DNA of 64,000 bases. Origin: Cinnamomum chago (Eukaryota > Streptophyta > Magnoliopsida > Laurales > Lauraceae). The stretch spans positions 6,446,001-6,510,000 of the forward strand of contig CP142451.1 in NCBI GenBank assembly GCA_038049695.1. Reading direction: 5' to 3'. Under the pieces are notes generated by a model. The model was given only the letters and a program-made list of their open reading frames with translations, made no database searches and had not been told where the DNA came from. Made by a program: the position numbers and the translations under genes. Shown here one piece after another: positions 34,658-46,439 of this stretch; the stretch's first letter is position 1; each line of letters starts with the position of its first letter.

Positions 34658-34843
34658 GCTGAGACTCGCCACGGATGATATCAACGAGACGTCATCGAAA
34701 CTACCCAGGCTGCTGTACTGCTGATGCAAGACGGGCCCAGTCAACTGTTAGCTGAGACTCGCCACGGATGATATCAACGAGACGTCATCGAAACTACCCA
34801 GGCTGCTGTACTGCTGATGCAAGACGGGCCCAGTCAACTGTTA
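34658..34843. repeat. Perfect tandem duplication, 93 bp x 2
   Basis: The unit starting GCTGAGACTCGCCACGGATG is repeated at 34751 without a single difference by eye. This indicates a very recent event, or an assembly artefact. Confidence 0.9.
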
Positions 34844-35087
34844 GCTATGAACTCTGACAGTTCATAATTCGTTCATTCAAACTCGGATCGAGAAGCAGTT
34901 TGGTTCGAGAATCGTGGTGATGAGCACTACCCAATAGCATTGACAAATTTGAAATCCAATGATTATAATTTTTTTGGACCAAATGAGTCATCTTTTATGA
35001 TTGAAATTTGTCGCGTGATATTTGGATCATGTGAGCTCCGATGGGAGATCCATTTGCGCATACGGACTTCTGACAACAAGATCTATA

Positions 35088-35560
35088 CAAAGGCAACTTC
35101 CAATTCCACGTTTGGTTGCTTGAGGATCCCACTAACCTTGTGTCATTAGAGCCCGAACGGGATCCAATATACTTTAGATTATTCATTATTTTGACCTGTC
35201 CTATGCCAATTGTTGGATCCCACTGAATACTATCACAGGCATCGATTTCTAAGATCCATTTCTTAGTGATAAATCCTATCAATGAGCCCCATTAAATTTA
35301 TTGGATCCATATGAGGTAGCCCTCTCCATATATAACTTCACAAGTTTAACAAATGACAAAATTTTAAATGAAAGGTGGATAATAAAGGTGTTCATTGCGT
35401 GAGTTTGGACATGCGGTCCAATATCTAGTCCTAGCAAAAACCCAACCCTCCTGAAGAAGGTGAGAGCCTAGGTGACTCATTTTTTTTTTATTAAAAAAAT
35501 GTCTCTTACTTATTATATAAAGTTGTAAAACGTTAACCGCCGTTGAGAATGGATTACTTG
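35088..35560 (+). repeat. Interspersed repeat C, copy 1 (inverted partner at 45.8-46.36 kb)
   Basis: 35088-35560 matches the reverse complement of 45790-46356, from CAACTTCCAATTCCACGTTT to the ATTAAAAAAATGTCTCTTAC stretch. Divergence is moderate. The far end stops abruptly at CAAAGGCAACTTCC. No coding capacity. Confidence 0.85.
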
Positions 35561-35799
35561 GGCAGCAAGTCAATTGGGCAGCAGGTCAATTTCGGTGGTA
35601 AATGGAATGATGATATTGTTGTTGACAGTCAGGGCTCTCATTGAAAATGCCTCTTCGGGGCCACTGTTGATGGGTATAGAGCCCACATCTAACACTGATC
35701 AGTTAAATCTATTTGTCCTATCACTTAATAGGTGTGATGGATATTAGATGGGACTTGATAAGATAGCGGTGATATAGAGTGGGTGTAAATATTAACACC

Positions 35800-36600
35800 T
35801 AAAAAATAAGAGAGAAAGGCAGACGTGGAGTCCACTCGTACTCCATAATGGTGCCCACTTGCCAACCCATTGTTAGCTCAACGGTAACCTAGTCACCTTC
35901 CTTTCTAAAAAAAAGAAGACTGGCCAACCCATTGTTAGCTCAAAGGTTATAGAATTTAACAGTGTGTGAGAGGGAGTTGGAATTGTATTCTTTATACCAC
36001 AAACGGTTAAATATGAATACCAAAGATAAAATTTTAAAAATAAGTATTAAATAATCTTTCATTTTATTTAAAATAGAGGAAGATGGAAAATGAATAACTA
36101 AGGAGATAGCTAGTTACTCGTTTCCCATTTATTTTCTTTTGATTATATTTTCATCAAAAGGAAAGCTATTTAATACTCATTTTTTAAAATAAACTTATGA
36201 TTTTCTTTTTTTTAACTCCTGATGGCATAAATCTTTTGTATTCGATTTCTAAATATTTTTAAAGTGAACAAATAGGACCTTAAGCATTTTAGATCGAAAG
36301 GTATTTAGTGATGGAAGTCTGGTGGTATTCTCAAGCAATCAAAATATATAAGATTTGGATCAAATGGAAAACGAATTATTCAAAAACCCCATAGTTTTTC
36401 GAAGAAAGGTTTTCTTTCTTGAAGAGTCTCCATTTAATTGATTGGTTATCTTCATTGGAGTTGGAATGAGAATCTTTAATACCACAATTTGCATGAGTTG
36501 CATCTCATTGAAATTTTATCACTAGGAAATATCATTTATTGGCCCCATTGCAAGGGCGAATCTGGGTGCAAGGGTATGGGGGCTGAAAATGGTTAAAAAC
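35800..36600 (+). repeat. Repeat family B, copy 5 (3' part)
   Basis: Matches 22110-22730 (ACCACAAACGGTTAAATATG, GAAAGCTATTTAATACTC, AGGTATTTAGTGATGGAAGT, GGGGGCTGAAAA). The upstream part, GCAGACGTGGAGTCCACTCG, is also shared. Confidence 0.8.
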
Positions 36601-37064
36601 TATGCCTTTTTTTTTTTTACATTTATCCCATCCCCCAATATATCTATATATTGTAATCCAATGGTGGCATATAGGCCTTCACCTGTATGGCATAGGCCTC
36701 TCAAAATCTATACATTTAGGACCACACAAGATGTATTGTCACTCTAGTCTTTTTTGTACGTATATGCCACTAAATTACTTGAAAGGCAGCAACCTGTCCA
36801 AAGGCATGCAATCTTGTGCACTTCAGAAAATCACACATTTTACAGAGAGGCTCTACACTCCTAATGGTGGGTGTATTGAAAATCTCATAGATTGGAGAGT
36901 CTAAGCAAATTCTCCTTCCTCGAAATCTTGTGAGCGAAAAATTAAGGTATGGAGTCAAATCTAAAAGATATTCTTATCGGAAAAGGGACAAAGACTGGTT
37001 GAAATTTTTTGGTAGAAAGAATGGTTGAAATTGAAAGCCGTCTAGAAGATGTTTTAGGGCTCAC

Positions 37065-37905
37065 TCACCCTCACTTGGATCCACTGAAAGGGCCGTTAGA
37101 TCATCAAATCATTGCCTGCACCTGTTTGGCATTGGCTTCTGCTGAGAATCTATACATGTAGCAATACACAAGATGTACTGTTACTCTAAAAGGAAATGAT
37201 CCAATGTTGCTGCTACTATGGTGCTGATGGCAGCTAGGACCTGATTTAACATGTGGAGATCCACCATCGTTGATTAACTTGTTCATATCACAAGCCTCTT
37301 TATGCATGCATCGATACTTACACAAATTTCATGCCTTGCCCAAACAATTAGCTTAACCAATAACCAACCATTCAGCCAAAACATTTAATTAACATGGGTA
37401 AGTCTTTATTAACATGATAAAGCAGAATAGCTTTTAATTTTGGTTTTGCATAGGTGTTGTCCTATTTGTGGACTGCTCAATAATATAATGACTTTTGTCC
37501 GATTGGTAAGGCCCACTTGCAAGTAAAGTGGGTTAGCATGATTATGGAAGCTGGCCCCGCTTTGACCCGTGCAATGGTTCGTTCAATTATGTGGGTTTTT
37601 TTTTTGTTTTTTGGTAAAACTTTATGTGGTTTAAGGAAACTCTACTCTAATCGGAGAGGAGCTAATTAGATTAAGGTCTTACAGAAAAGTCCTAAGTTTT
37701 TATATTAAATTTACAAGTAGTGTGCTATAAAATTACAAAAGAAAGCTCCAATTTGACACTAGAGGGTTTGGTAGACCTATAAATGAGGGCCTATAAAAGG
37801 ATATTTCTCTCTAATTTATTAACAAAATTGGTTTTTAACTTGAAAACATCGGTGCTAAGACAAATAGTCGAGGGCATTTGCATCATTACAAAATATTTCA
37901 AGGGA
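37065..37905 (+). repeat. Duplicated block D and family A, copy 1
   Basis: 37065-37450 matches 38928-39190 plus 39548-39720 (CTTGGATCCACTGAAAGG, ACACAAGATGTACTGTTACT, CAGCCAAAACATTTAATTAA). 37450-37905 is the family A unit shared with 41009-41440 and 42540-42960 (GACTTTTGTCCGATTGG, GGGTTTGGTAGACCTATAAA). No open frame. Confidence 0.85.
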
Positions 37906-38927
37906 CAATTATTTTATGACGAGGAACCTGCCGACCCCCTTGCGGTTGATCACTGGTAAACCTCGAATACACAACATCAATTACTAGCATTGTGTATTGG
38001 ATAAGCTTCAAACGGTGGTAGCGAGTAGGCCAGTCAATGGGCCGGGCCGGGCCTGGGCTTGGGTTGTCCAATCCCGTCTCGAAAATATGATGGGCTTGCC
38101 AGGTGTTGTCCAATCCCGGCCCTAAATTTAACGAGCCTACATCAAATCACGTCCCGTACGGGCCTGGGCTGGGACAGGGCCGGGCTTGGGCTTAGCCCGA
38201 TCTTGGACATAAGCAAAACATTCTCTAATTATCCCTACTGCACTGACACCTGGTGCGAACCGGACTTTAAACCCCACTCACAAAGATACACCCCTCATAA
38301 GGAATCTCATGGTGATAAGGATAAAAATAGTTTGAGTTATATCCAACTCTCTATCCTTATCATATCTCCATTGAAATTCAAATTGAGAGAGTTTGATCCA
38401 ACCTATTAACCTTATCATTTCTCAATTCGAATTTGAATGGAGATCTTATCACCTATTAGCCAAAGGGCTATATATAGACATGAGAAATATTAGTTGTATT
38501 CATTCTTCTCAATAGATCATTCCCTAACTCAAGATCACCCTCTTCCTTTAGATTTACAATTGTCTATCATCATCTTCTATATTCAGGATGTCCATCCTTA
38601 CCCTTAGATCTTGAAGAGTGAATCACATGTGACTGATCTATTGTAGACAGTCACAAATCTTCACATCTAGTGCCTGATTCGAGCTGACGCAGTCCTTATC
38701 GCGTTTGTAGCAGCCAACTCTTAAAGATCCTGCTTCCGCTGTATCAACGACCTTCAGTTTGTTTCTCACTTTCTTGTCAATTCATTGTGGGGTTAATGAG
38801 CATGGACAACTCATTTGTGACAAGAATACCATATTTAGGTCCAATTGCTAGACTTGGGTGGAATTGACAAAAAGAAAATCTAGGAAATCTGCCACGTTGT
38901 GGGGCATAGTTGCTGCATCAGTTTGGC
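37906..38927. other. Sequence between duplicated blocks, LTR-like in part
   Basis: No gene. 38230-38800 includes a TATA-like GGGCTATATATAGACATGAG (about 38467-38486) followed by features common downstream of plant LTR promoters. I could not define LTR ends or a primer site. 38020-38215 is a GGGCC-rich imperfect duplication. Confidence 0.4.
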
Positions 38928-39758
38928 TTACCCACACTTGGATCCACTTCAAGGGCAATCAGATCACCAAATCATTGTCTGCAACTATTTGGCGTCGGCC
39001 TCTCAAAACCAGAACCAGAATCTATACATGTAAAAATACACAAGATGTACTGTTACTAGCTCTAATAAGGAATGAAACAATGTTGTGGCTACTATGGTGC
39101 TGGCCGCAGCTAGGACCTTATTTAACATGTGGACGAGTCCACCATTGTTGATTGATTAACTGATTCATATCACATATCTTACATAAATTTAATTTCAACT
39201 GAAGTGATATACACTCTCAAATTAATCATTTGCGGAATACATATTGATGATTTTTACACGTGGTGAATCAACGTCAGGAATCTAAGCCTGCTATAAAAAT
39301 TCACAGCACTCAACACCCGTTTGTATTTTTTGTGCTCATCTCTGTCTTGTTGTGAGGATGAAGTGGTGTTGTTCCATTTACTTTCATCATGCTCAGTGGT
39401 GAAATAAAGTATATATTGAAAAGCCAATAATTGGATGAACATGTATAAATTATGGAATTCAGGGAGTTTGCCTTATTTTCTTGGCATTTGGGAAAATTGG
39501 AAATTGGGTTAGGTGTGTGAGATACTGCTTAATAACAGACTCTATTTGACTTCATGCCCCGCCCAAAACAATTAACATAGCCTATAACCAACCGTCCAGC
39601 CAAAACATTTAATTAACTTCGGCAAGTAGCCTTTATTAACATGATAAAGCAGGACATGACAGCTCTGAAATTTCGTTGCCAAAACACAGGGCATGGGCGC
39701 TGCCATTGTTGTGGACTGCTCAATAATATTATCATGACTTTTGTCCGATTGGCTTGGC
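38928..39758 (+). repeat. Duplicated block D, copy 2, with an internal insertion
   Basis: Matches 37065-37500 in two pieces (38928-39190 and 39548-39758), separated by about 355 bases absent from copy 1. The right piece ends in family A sequence TTTTGTCCGATTGGCTTGG, where the hAT-like element begins. Confidence 0.75.
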
Positions 39759-41008
39759 CTGGGACGAATCTATGTAGGGGCGAGGAGGGGCAACTGCTCT
39801 TTAGGGTCCGTTTGGTAATTTACTTTTAAAATAAAGTGGAGTGAAGTGAAATGAAAAGAATGAATAAAATATAAGTAAGTTATGATGATATTTTATTTTT
39901 AGTTGTTTGGGATGGAATATTTTTGACTTTTTGTATGGGAAAATGGAATTTTTTGTTTTTTAGTGATTAAATGTAGTTGCTTTTTGACTTTTTTTGGAAA
40001 AGGTGGAGGGAGTTTTGGTAAAAAGTGCTTTTGATGGGATGTTTAACTTGACTTGACTTGACTTGACTTAACTATATTAGTAAAATTACCAAACGGGCCT
40101 TTAAGTTTTTTGAAAATCTCACGTGGGATGAGGTATTTTAAGTTTGCTCTGTGGGTAGTTTTATCTTTTCTTCTACTTTTAACCCTCTTCATTTTTTGCT
40201 ACAACTAAATAATAAAATTACAAAAGAACCTAGGGTAGACTTGCCTTTTTATTTCTACAAAAGAAAGCCATCTTTAGACAAATCGGTGGCTGTCCCCTAG
40301 TGACAACTTTACCTCCTTGTTTTTTTTCTCCTCTTGAATTCATTTGAGTCGGTTCTCCAATATAGAAATATATGGAGTTCTACGACCCATTTGCCTTTTG
40401 ATTCTATTCTTTTCTTTGCTTGAGTTCAATTAATGCCTCTTTGATGAGTATATTTAAATGCATATATAATTTTGTCTTCCTCTTTGATGAACATATTTAA
40501 ATGCATATATTATTTTGTCTTCATATCTTGTGTATATTTGTCAAATACAATTACTTCCCGTTATTCATTTTTTATTTACTTTATGTTTTGAGTTTTTTTG
40601 TCATATTATTTAAATATGCCAAGATTATTGATTTGGATTATATTAGATTGAAAATCTAGCGCTATGCAAATGAATAGCTAGATTGGCAATAATGATGACC
40701 AACTAGAACAAATAAAGGTACTCTTTCTGATATATCCAATTTATTAATTATAAATTCTATTAATTACCACTTGTAGCCCTTCATCTTATTATAGGTTATA
40801 ATTGTCAACAAAAGAGTACAATGAATGGACTACCTAACTTGATTCTCATTCGTGATTGACAATCATTAATGTAATTGAATGGGCTAATTGATTTACAAGC
40901 ACTTTTGTCGAAACAACTTATTACTTTTTTACTTTTTTATACCTCTTTTCTTTATTAGAAGTTTTAATTCTTTTTTGCCCCCTATGGAGAAACTCCTAGC
41001 TCTGTCAG
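39759..41008. mobile_element. Degenerate hAT-like element with nested MITE
   Basis: This 1.25-kb block splits a family A repeat: ATTGGCTTGG before it and GGGCATGGCCCACTTGC after it join in other copies as ATTGGCATGGCCCACTTGC. The ends are weakly inverted (CTGGGACGAATCTATG against CTGACAGAGCTAGGAG read inward), of the C-[AT]-G...C-G-G-A-G-C-T-A-G-G type seen in plant hAT elements. It contains a 53-bp tandem duplication at 40434-40525 and no transposase frame. Confidence 0.45.
39804..40100. mobile_element. Tourist-like (PIF/Harbinger) MITE, copy 1
   Basis: Terminal inverted repeats GGGTCCGTTTGGTAATTT and AAATTACCAAACGGGCCT, flanked by TTA at 39801-39803 and 40101-40103. The trinucleotide TTA duplication and G-G-G-N-C-N-G-T-T-T-G-G ends are typical of Tourist. 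The interior includes ATGATGATATTTTATTTTT, shared with the inverted copy at 44688-44993, and five ACTTG units. Confidence 0.85.
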
Positions 41009-41570
41009 TGGGCATGGCCCACTTGCAAGTAAGGTAAGTGTAACTTAGGCTCCTTCCTACAATGGTTGGTATTCTGTAGTTTCATAACAGTTATCAGCAA
41101 TATCTCTTTTTTCTTCACTTGAGAAGGGGATGTCTGGGAACTCTAGTCTAATCTAGGAGGAGCTAATTAGATAAAGGTCTTAAAGAAAAGCCCTATGCAT
41201 TTAGGTTAAATTAACAATTACTATGCTATAAATATACAAAAGAAAACTCTAATTTGAAATTAGAGGGTTTGGTAGACCTATAAATAAGGGTTTATAGGAG
41301 GGCATTTCTCTTTAATTTCTGAAAAAAAAAAAAACTTGAAAACATCCGATCTAAAGACAAAATAGTCAAGGACATTTGCATCATTACAAAGTAATTTTAA
41401 GGGTCGTTTGATAGGAAGGAGATTTTTGGATATCCTAATCCTACTCCTACTCAGGGTCTTACACTCATAGGTAGAGTCCTAATTGTAATTTTTGGTCAGT
41501 ATTCAGCGTAAATATAAACGATTGAGTGATACTTCTCTTCTTCCCTCGACTCCTTTGCTTTGGCATTAAG
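41009..41570 (+). repeat. Family A, copy 2
   Basis: Continues family A from CATGGCCCACTTGCAAGTAA to GTCAGTATTCAGCG. At 41440-41490 (CTACTCAGGGTCTTACACTC) it is the empty site for the MITE at 42993-43357. Confidence 0.85.
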
Positions 41571-41739
41571 GTATCTTTTTTTTTTCCCCGTACCCATCTA
41601 TAGGGGCTGGGACCTTGCCCTGGTGAGGGTAGTAGACCTTGATGGTATTTTAAAATTTCAATTAATAAAAAGTAGTTGTGATATCACGCAAAATTAGCAA
41701 TACAAAAATGCCTCAAGGATTTTCTCAGCTTACGTCATC

Positions 41740-41946
41740 AAGTGTGAACTCACAGGTAAGAGGAGACAGTTCTCACTCGATTGCCTTGGCTTCGAACCCT
41801 CAGCATACCACGTCTCACCAGAGGGCTTTGTCACCTCACCTCATGTCTTCTTCCCCACCAAGAGGGCACCATGGCCTCACCCGAGGTCTACGGCACTCAC
41901 CCGATGGAGAATCCAGCCCCCTAAGTTGGGGTGCCAAAATAATAAA
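41740..41946 (+). mobile_element. Possible tRNA-derived SINE fragment
   Basis: Contains a B-box-like GGCTTCGAACCC at about 41789 preceded by GGTAAGAGGAGACAG. It ends GTTGGGGTGCCAAAATAATA, similar to the end of the next element (GTTAGGGTACCAAAAAAG), and is followed by family A sequence TTTCAAGACGTCCCACG. The A box is unclear. Confidence 0.4.
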
Positions 41947-42048
41947 TTTCAAGACGTCCCACGTATAATGCATCATTAATACGTACAAGGTATGCTTCTT
42001 CCTTTTTATGTTCGTTCAATAATGTGGTTTCAAGATATCCCATGTGTC

Positions 42049-42173
42049 AAGAATGACTCCTTACCCGAATGGTAAGGAGCGTCTGTTATTACCTGGCTAC
42101 CCGGGTTCGAACCCCAAGTACGTCACCTCTCTTGGATCCTAGCTCCTTTGTTAGGGTACCAAAAAAGAAGAAG
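42049..42173 (+). mobile_element. tRNA-derived SINE with target duplication
   Basis: Box A-like TTACCCGAATGGTAAGG and box B GGGTTCGAACCCC are spaced as in a tRNA promoter, with an A-rich tail (AAAAAAGAAGAAG). It is flanked by imperfect direct repeats ATATCCCATGTGTC (42035) and ATGTCCCACGCGTC (42174), both derived from the family A sequence AAGATGTCCCATGCATC. Internal pol III promoter, short tail and about 14-bp duplication define a plant SINE. Confidence 0.75.
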
Positions 42174-42199
42174 ATGTCCCACGCGTCTTTATCCTTACC

Positions 42200-42315
42200 A
42201 CGCAAAAGAATCGCTTCTTACCCTACTGGTAAGGAGTTGTGTTCTTATTGGGGACGTCGGGGGTTCAACCCCCACCTCCCCCCTATATATTCCCATATGT
42301 GTATATAAGGGCTTT
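42200..42315 (+). mobile_element. Second tRNA-derived SINE of the same family
   Basis: Box A-like TTACCCTACTGGTAAGG and box B GGGGTTCAACCCCC lie 20 bases after the target duplication of the previous SINE. The 3' end is not sharply defined. Confidence 0.6.
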
Positions 42316-42710
42316 CTTCCCACTTTGGTAGACTTTTTTCCTGGGTGTACCGAGCTTTCTTCCCACTTTTTGGGGCTTTCTTCTCGAGTGTACCGGACTC
42401 TATATAATAAATAAATAAAAAGGCAAAATGGTCCTAGCCAGTGTAGCTGGGGTTTAAAAAAAAAAAAAAAAACAACTCTACCTCACGGGCTCCTTTCTGC
42501 TATGTTTTGTTCACATGGGTTTCAAGATGTCCCCATGCATCTTTGACCCACACAACATGGGGTCCTTGCTACTATGGTTCGTTCAATTATGTATTTTCTT
42601 ACTTTTTCTAATGATAGGATTTGACTAATTAATCTTTTTTTATTAATACTATCAAATATGATTTCATAGCAGTTCTCTATTATTTCTCGCTTTGTCCTTC
42701 CCTTTCGGCC

Positions 42711-42838
42711 TTGGAGGACCTAATTAGATTTCTAATTTTTTAATTTTAACTTACAACTAATTTGCAGTAAGATTTGGAGGACCTAATTAGATTTCTAATT
42801 TTTTAATTTTAACTTACAACTAATTTGCAGTAAGATTA
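42711..42838. repeat. Perfect tandem duplication, 63 bp x 2
   Basis: Two identical units from TTGGAGGACCTAATTAGA to TTGCAGTAAGAT. Confidence 0.95.
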
Positions 42839-42992
42839 TAATAGAAAGCTCCACTTTGCAAACGGTCGACCTATCTATAAATAAGCACTTATAGGAGGGT
42901 ATTTCTCTTTAATTTTTTTAAAAATGTGATTTTAACTTGAAAATGACCAAATATGTCATGAAGGATATTTTCGGATCTCCTACTCTTACTTA

Positions 42993-43357
42993 GGGCTCGT
43001 TTCTTTACTAGAATCATAGAATTTATGTTTGGTAGTTGTCTGAGAATTTTAAATGCTAGTATTTGAAATGCTGCCAAATTCTGGAATTCTGAATTCGTTG
43101 TTTCATTCATGGTCTGAGCTCCCGAAATGCCGTTGTCCCTCTCTCGGAATTCCTATGCCAAGTGAGATTTCCAAATCCTCCTTGTTAAAGTGGTTTTCCA
43201 AGTGTTGAGTTTTTTCAGATTTCAAATGTCTGAAATTTCAAATACTTAGGAATTCTGGTAATAAAACACAGAATTTCTGAACAAAAATTCTGAATTTTCA
43301 AAAATTCTGAATTTTCAGATAACCTGAATTTTTGAATTTAAATAAAAAAAAGGGGCC
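42993..43357. mobile_element. MITE family 2, copy 2, with empty site nearby
   Basis: Ends GGGCTCGTTTCTTTACTAGA and, inverted, GGCCCCTTTTTTTATTTAAA, with flanking TTA/TTG. Family A copy 2 at 41445-41490 runs straight from CCTACTC to GTCTTACACTC, proving insertion. The interior is rich in GAATTT/AAATTC inverted motifs. Related to 27733-28025 in the opposite orientation. Confidence 0.8.
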
Positions 43358-43460
43358 TTGATGTCTTACACTCACATAATAGAGTCCTATTTGTATTTGG
43401 TCAGTATTCATGGTAAGAGCCACTGTATAAATTATTGAGTGATACTGCTTTTCTTCCCAC

Positions 43461-44317
43461 TATTTTGCATGTGATCATGTGTTTGGCCCACCTCTGGTTC
43501 AGCATTCTTAGGTCTAGTCCCACCATTCTGTAGTCCCTGCATCCACCGCATTATTAGGAACTTCGTGTCTTGTGACTCTTTGGCCCTGTCTTGTGTCTTG
43601 TCTTGTCCCTTTCACGCATGTGAGCCTTGAAGCAATGAATCCACGCCAACATTTAAATGACAGAAGCTCTTTTCTGTCAAGAGCTTCTGTCAAGCTTTCT
43701 CTGTGTGAAAAACGAGAGTACTGTCAAGGGGCTTTTTGAAAAAGTTTATCTTTTTTAAAGTGTTCTTCTCACCTAGGCCTAAGAGACAGGTATGTAAATA
43801 GGTCCAGATTTGAAATTTTGAATTCTTTATTTGTACCAGATGGAGAGAGAAAAAAAGCTTCTCCAAAAGAGTAACTTTTTCTTTTTGAAAAAATAAAAAA
43901 ATGGTGCACTAGTGGATTTTGTGCCTTGGAGAGTTCAAAAACTTCAATGTCACTCTGATTTCATAGGCGAAGCAATTTTTTTTTATTTTTTATTATGTTG
44001 TTATGTATATCAACTTATGGGGGCTGGGTCTTCCAGCCTTCCCGGGGGGGGGGGGGGGGGGTTCATTTGGTGCTTAGATGCAGCAGCGCCTCGTCATTTG
44101 GTGCTTAGATGAAGAGCCTCTTGCATCATATTCCAGTGGCTAAATCAAATTAGTTTCTTGTATTCACAAATATGATACTGTGATAGTGTGATTTCAGTAT
44201 TACATGCCCTTACCTTTCATTTTATTTTAATACTTTCTATATCCCCAGTAAGCACCTAAACTTAGTACTGGGCTGAATTTTTTTGAGAATTACATTTTGC
44301 TCAGATGGCCTGAGATC
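43461..44317. other. Intergenic, no gene seen
   Basis: AT-rich, with short self-complementary AGAAGCTCTTTTCTGTCAAG at about 43665 and an 18-base poly(G) at 44044-44061. Confidence 0.6.
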
Positions 44318-45130
44318 AACATAGGTCTAGGACGGCTGAGATTGACCGGCTTAAAGGTGATAGGTACCATTTCTATGTTGAAGGGCTAAGATGTAAGGAT
44401 CGCTAGTCACCAATAGAAAAGACAATTTGCTCCACTGAGGGCTACCTTTGTCGCTGTAGCTACTTACACACTCTTATCCCACATGCATGACCTAGCAGCT
44501 AGCACCATGCCCAATTTCATAGCGATGTGAGCCCTACTCACTACTGTTGGATGAGACTTCAAGAAATTGTATGGTCAAATGACCATTAAAATTTAAGGGT
44601 ATTAAAAGCAAGCATTAGGATAATATGATGTAACTGATTTTTGCATAACCCCCATCCACGACCCTTTTCATCTATCCCACCCCTTTTAGGACGTGTTTGA
44701 CACTTAACTAAGTTAAAGTGAAGTGAGGTGAATCCAGACAAAAATTGACAAGGATCATTTCAAAAGTACACAATTTCAACATTTCCTCCATCTTTAAAAA
44801 AAAAAGTAAGAAAAACAACTTCCTTTTTCCACTAAAAGATAAAAAACTCCACTTTTATATACAAAAAATCAAAAAAATTCTATACCAAACAACTAAAAAT
44901 AAAATATCATCATAAGATCTTATATTTTATTCTCTCTTGATTTGATGTTCCACCTCACCATATTTCAACTCATTATACATCTGAACACGCCCAAAAGTCA
45001 ATTTAAGCTGGCCCGAGGTGTGCTATCTGCCTGGAGGTGAGGATTTTTTCTCCACAAGAGAACATGTGGTGTCGGCCACAAGATATGCATAAGAAAAACA
45101 GTAGACGTGCTGCCATTCCGTACTTAATGA
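44318..45130 (+). repeat. Repeat family B, copy 6, interrupted by a MITE
   Basis: 44318-44687 and 44994-45130 match 31900-32460 (GGCTGAGATTGACCGGCTTA, TGAAGGGCTAAGATGTAAGG, AAGAGAACATGTGGTGTCGG). The copy at 32270-32310 is uninterrupted at the MITE position. Confidence 0.8.
44688..44993. mobile_element. Tourist-like MITE, copy 2 (inverted)
   Basis: Left end GGACGTGTTTGACACTTA and right end CTGAACACGCCC form imperfect inverted repeats. The interior AACAACTAAAAATAAAATAT is the reverse complement of the 39.9-kb MITE interior. It splits a family B copy. Confidence 0.7.
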
Positions 45131-45789
45131 TGAGAGAAGAACACAGTAGTATGTATCTTACAATTATATGAAAAATCAGTAGAATCTTACAATTATATGA
45201 AAAATCCTTTTCTTTTGCTGGAAAAATGTCCCTCTCAGTAAGACTCACGGGACTTGTGATAACCATGAAAGTTTATTAGACGAAAAGATAAGTCTAGGAA
45301 ACAAGGCAACGAGCAGTTAGTGCTCGCTACTCACATTTCTGGGAATCTATCACGGGCAAGTATAATGATAATCTGGACCATTTAAAATGGACGTAAACAC
45401 ATTCAATGATATATACTAAAATTTCAACTCAATAGACGTCGATCCCACTATTTGATTGAGCACATCAATTTGATTTGGGAATTGGTGTTTAATTTGGAAG
45501 TTATTTGGTCAATTGAACTCTCAATCTTGCATCAATTTTGACTTTATCTTATCAAATAAGAAGTGTCCTATACATCTTGGATTCCTTGATCCTAATCTAG
45601 GAGAGGTGATTATGGACTAGATCGGCCTGAGTTAGACCCGATCTAGCCCACATTGAACTGAGCTTGAGCCTTAGATTTTGACATGTGGGCAAGTCTTAGA
45701 TTTGGTAGTTGAGAGCCTGAATTGCCGGCCTGATCTGAATAAGATATATAATTTAGGAAAAAATTAGTCCTTTTAGAAACAAACCCAAA

Positions 45790-46356
45790 ACCTAATTAGT
45801 TAAGCTACAACTTTATATAAGTAAGAGACATTTTTTTAATAAAAAAACATGATTCACCTGGGCTCTGGCTTAACCTTCTTCATGGGGGGTGAGTTTTGCC
45901 AGGCTTGGATACAAAGACAGCGTGCCCAAACTCACGCCATGAACACCCCTATTATCCACCATGATTCACCTGGGCTCTGGCTTAACCTTCTTCATGGGGG
46001 TTGAGTTTTGCCAGGCTTGGATACAAAGACAGCGTGCCCAAACTCACGCCATGAACACCCCTATTATCCACCTTTCATTTAAAATTTTGTCATTGGTTAA
46101 ACTTGTGGTCATTTATGGAGAGGGTTACCTCATATGGATCCAACAAATTTAATGGGGCTCATTGATAGGATTTATCACTCAGAAATGGATCTTAGAAATC
46201 AATGTGCGTGATGGAGTTTAGTGGGATCCAACAATTGGCATGTGACAGGTCAAAAGAATGAATAATCTAAAGTATATTGGATCCCGTCCAGCCTCTAATG
46301 ACACAATTTTGGTGGGATCCTCAAGCATTTAAACGTGGAATTGGAAGTTGCCAAGT
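45790..46356 (-). repeat. Interspersed repeat C, copy 2
   Basis: Reverse complement of 35088-35560. It contains a 112-bp tandem duplication (45849-45960 and 45961-46072, ATGATTCACCTGGGCTCTGG) that copy 1 lacks, so the duplication happened after the copies separated. Confidence 0.85.
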
Positions 46357-46439
46357 TCAAACAATAAAAGGTAAAAGAATTTCCAGCAACCAAATTCTAT
46401 CAAGAAATTCTAGTAAAAAAAACAGTCATGGGATAACAT

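Larger units (their letters stand above)
42540..43460 (+). repeat. Family A, copy 3, interrupted by a MITE
   Basis: From GATGTCCCCATGCATCTTTG to TTATTGAGTGATACTGCT it follows family A. It includes a perfect 63-bp tandem duplication at 42711-42838 (GGAGGACCTAATTAGATTTC) and the MITE at 42993-43357. Confidence 0.85.

Noticed and set aside
42095..42125. tRNA gene at the GGGTTCGAACCCC box
   Set aside because: No acceptor or anticodon stem can be drawn. Flanking target duplication and A-rich tail show a SINE.
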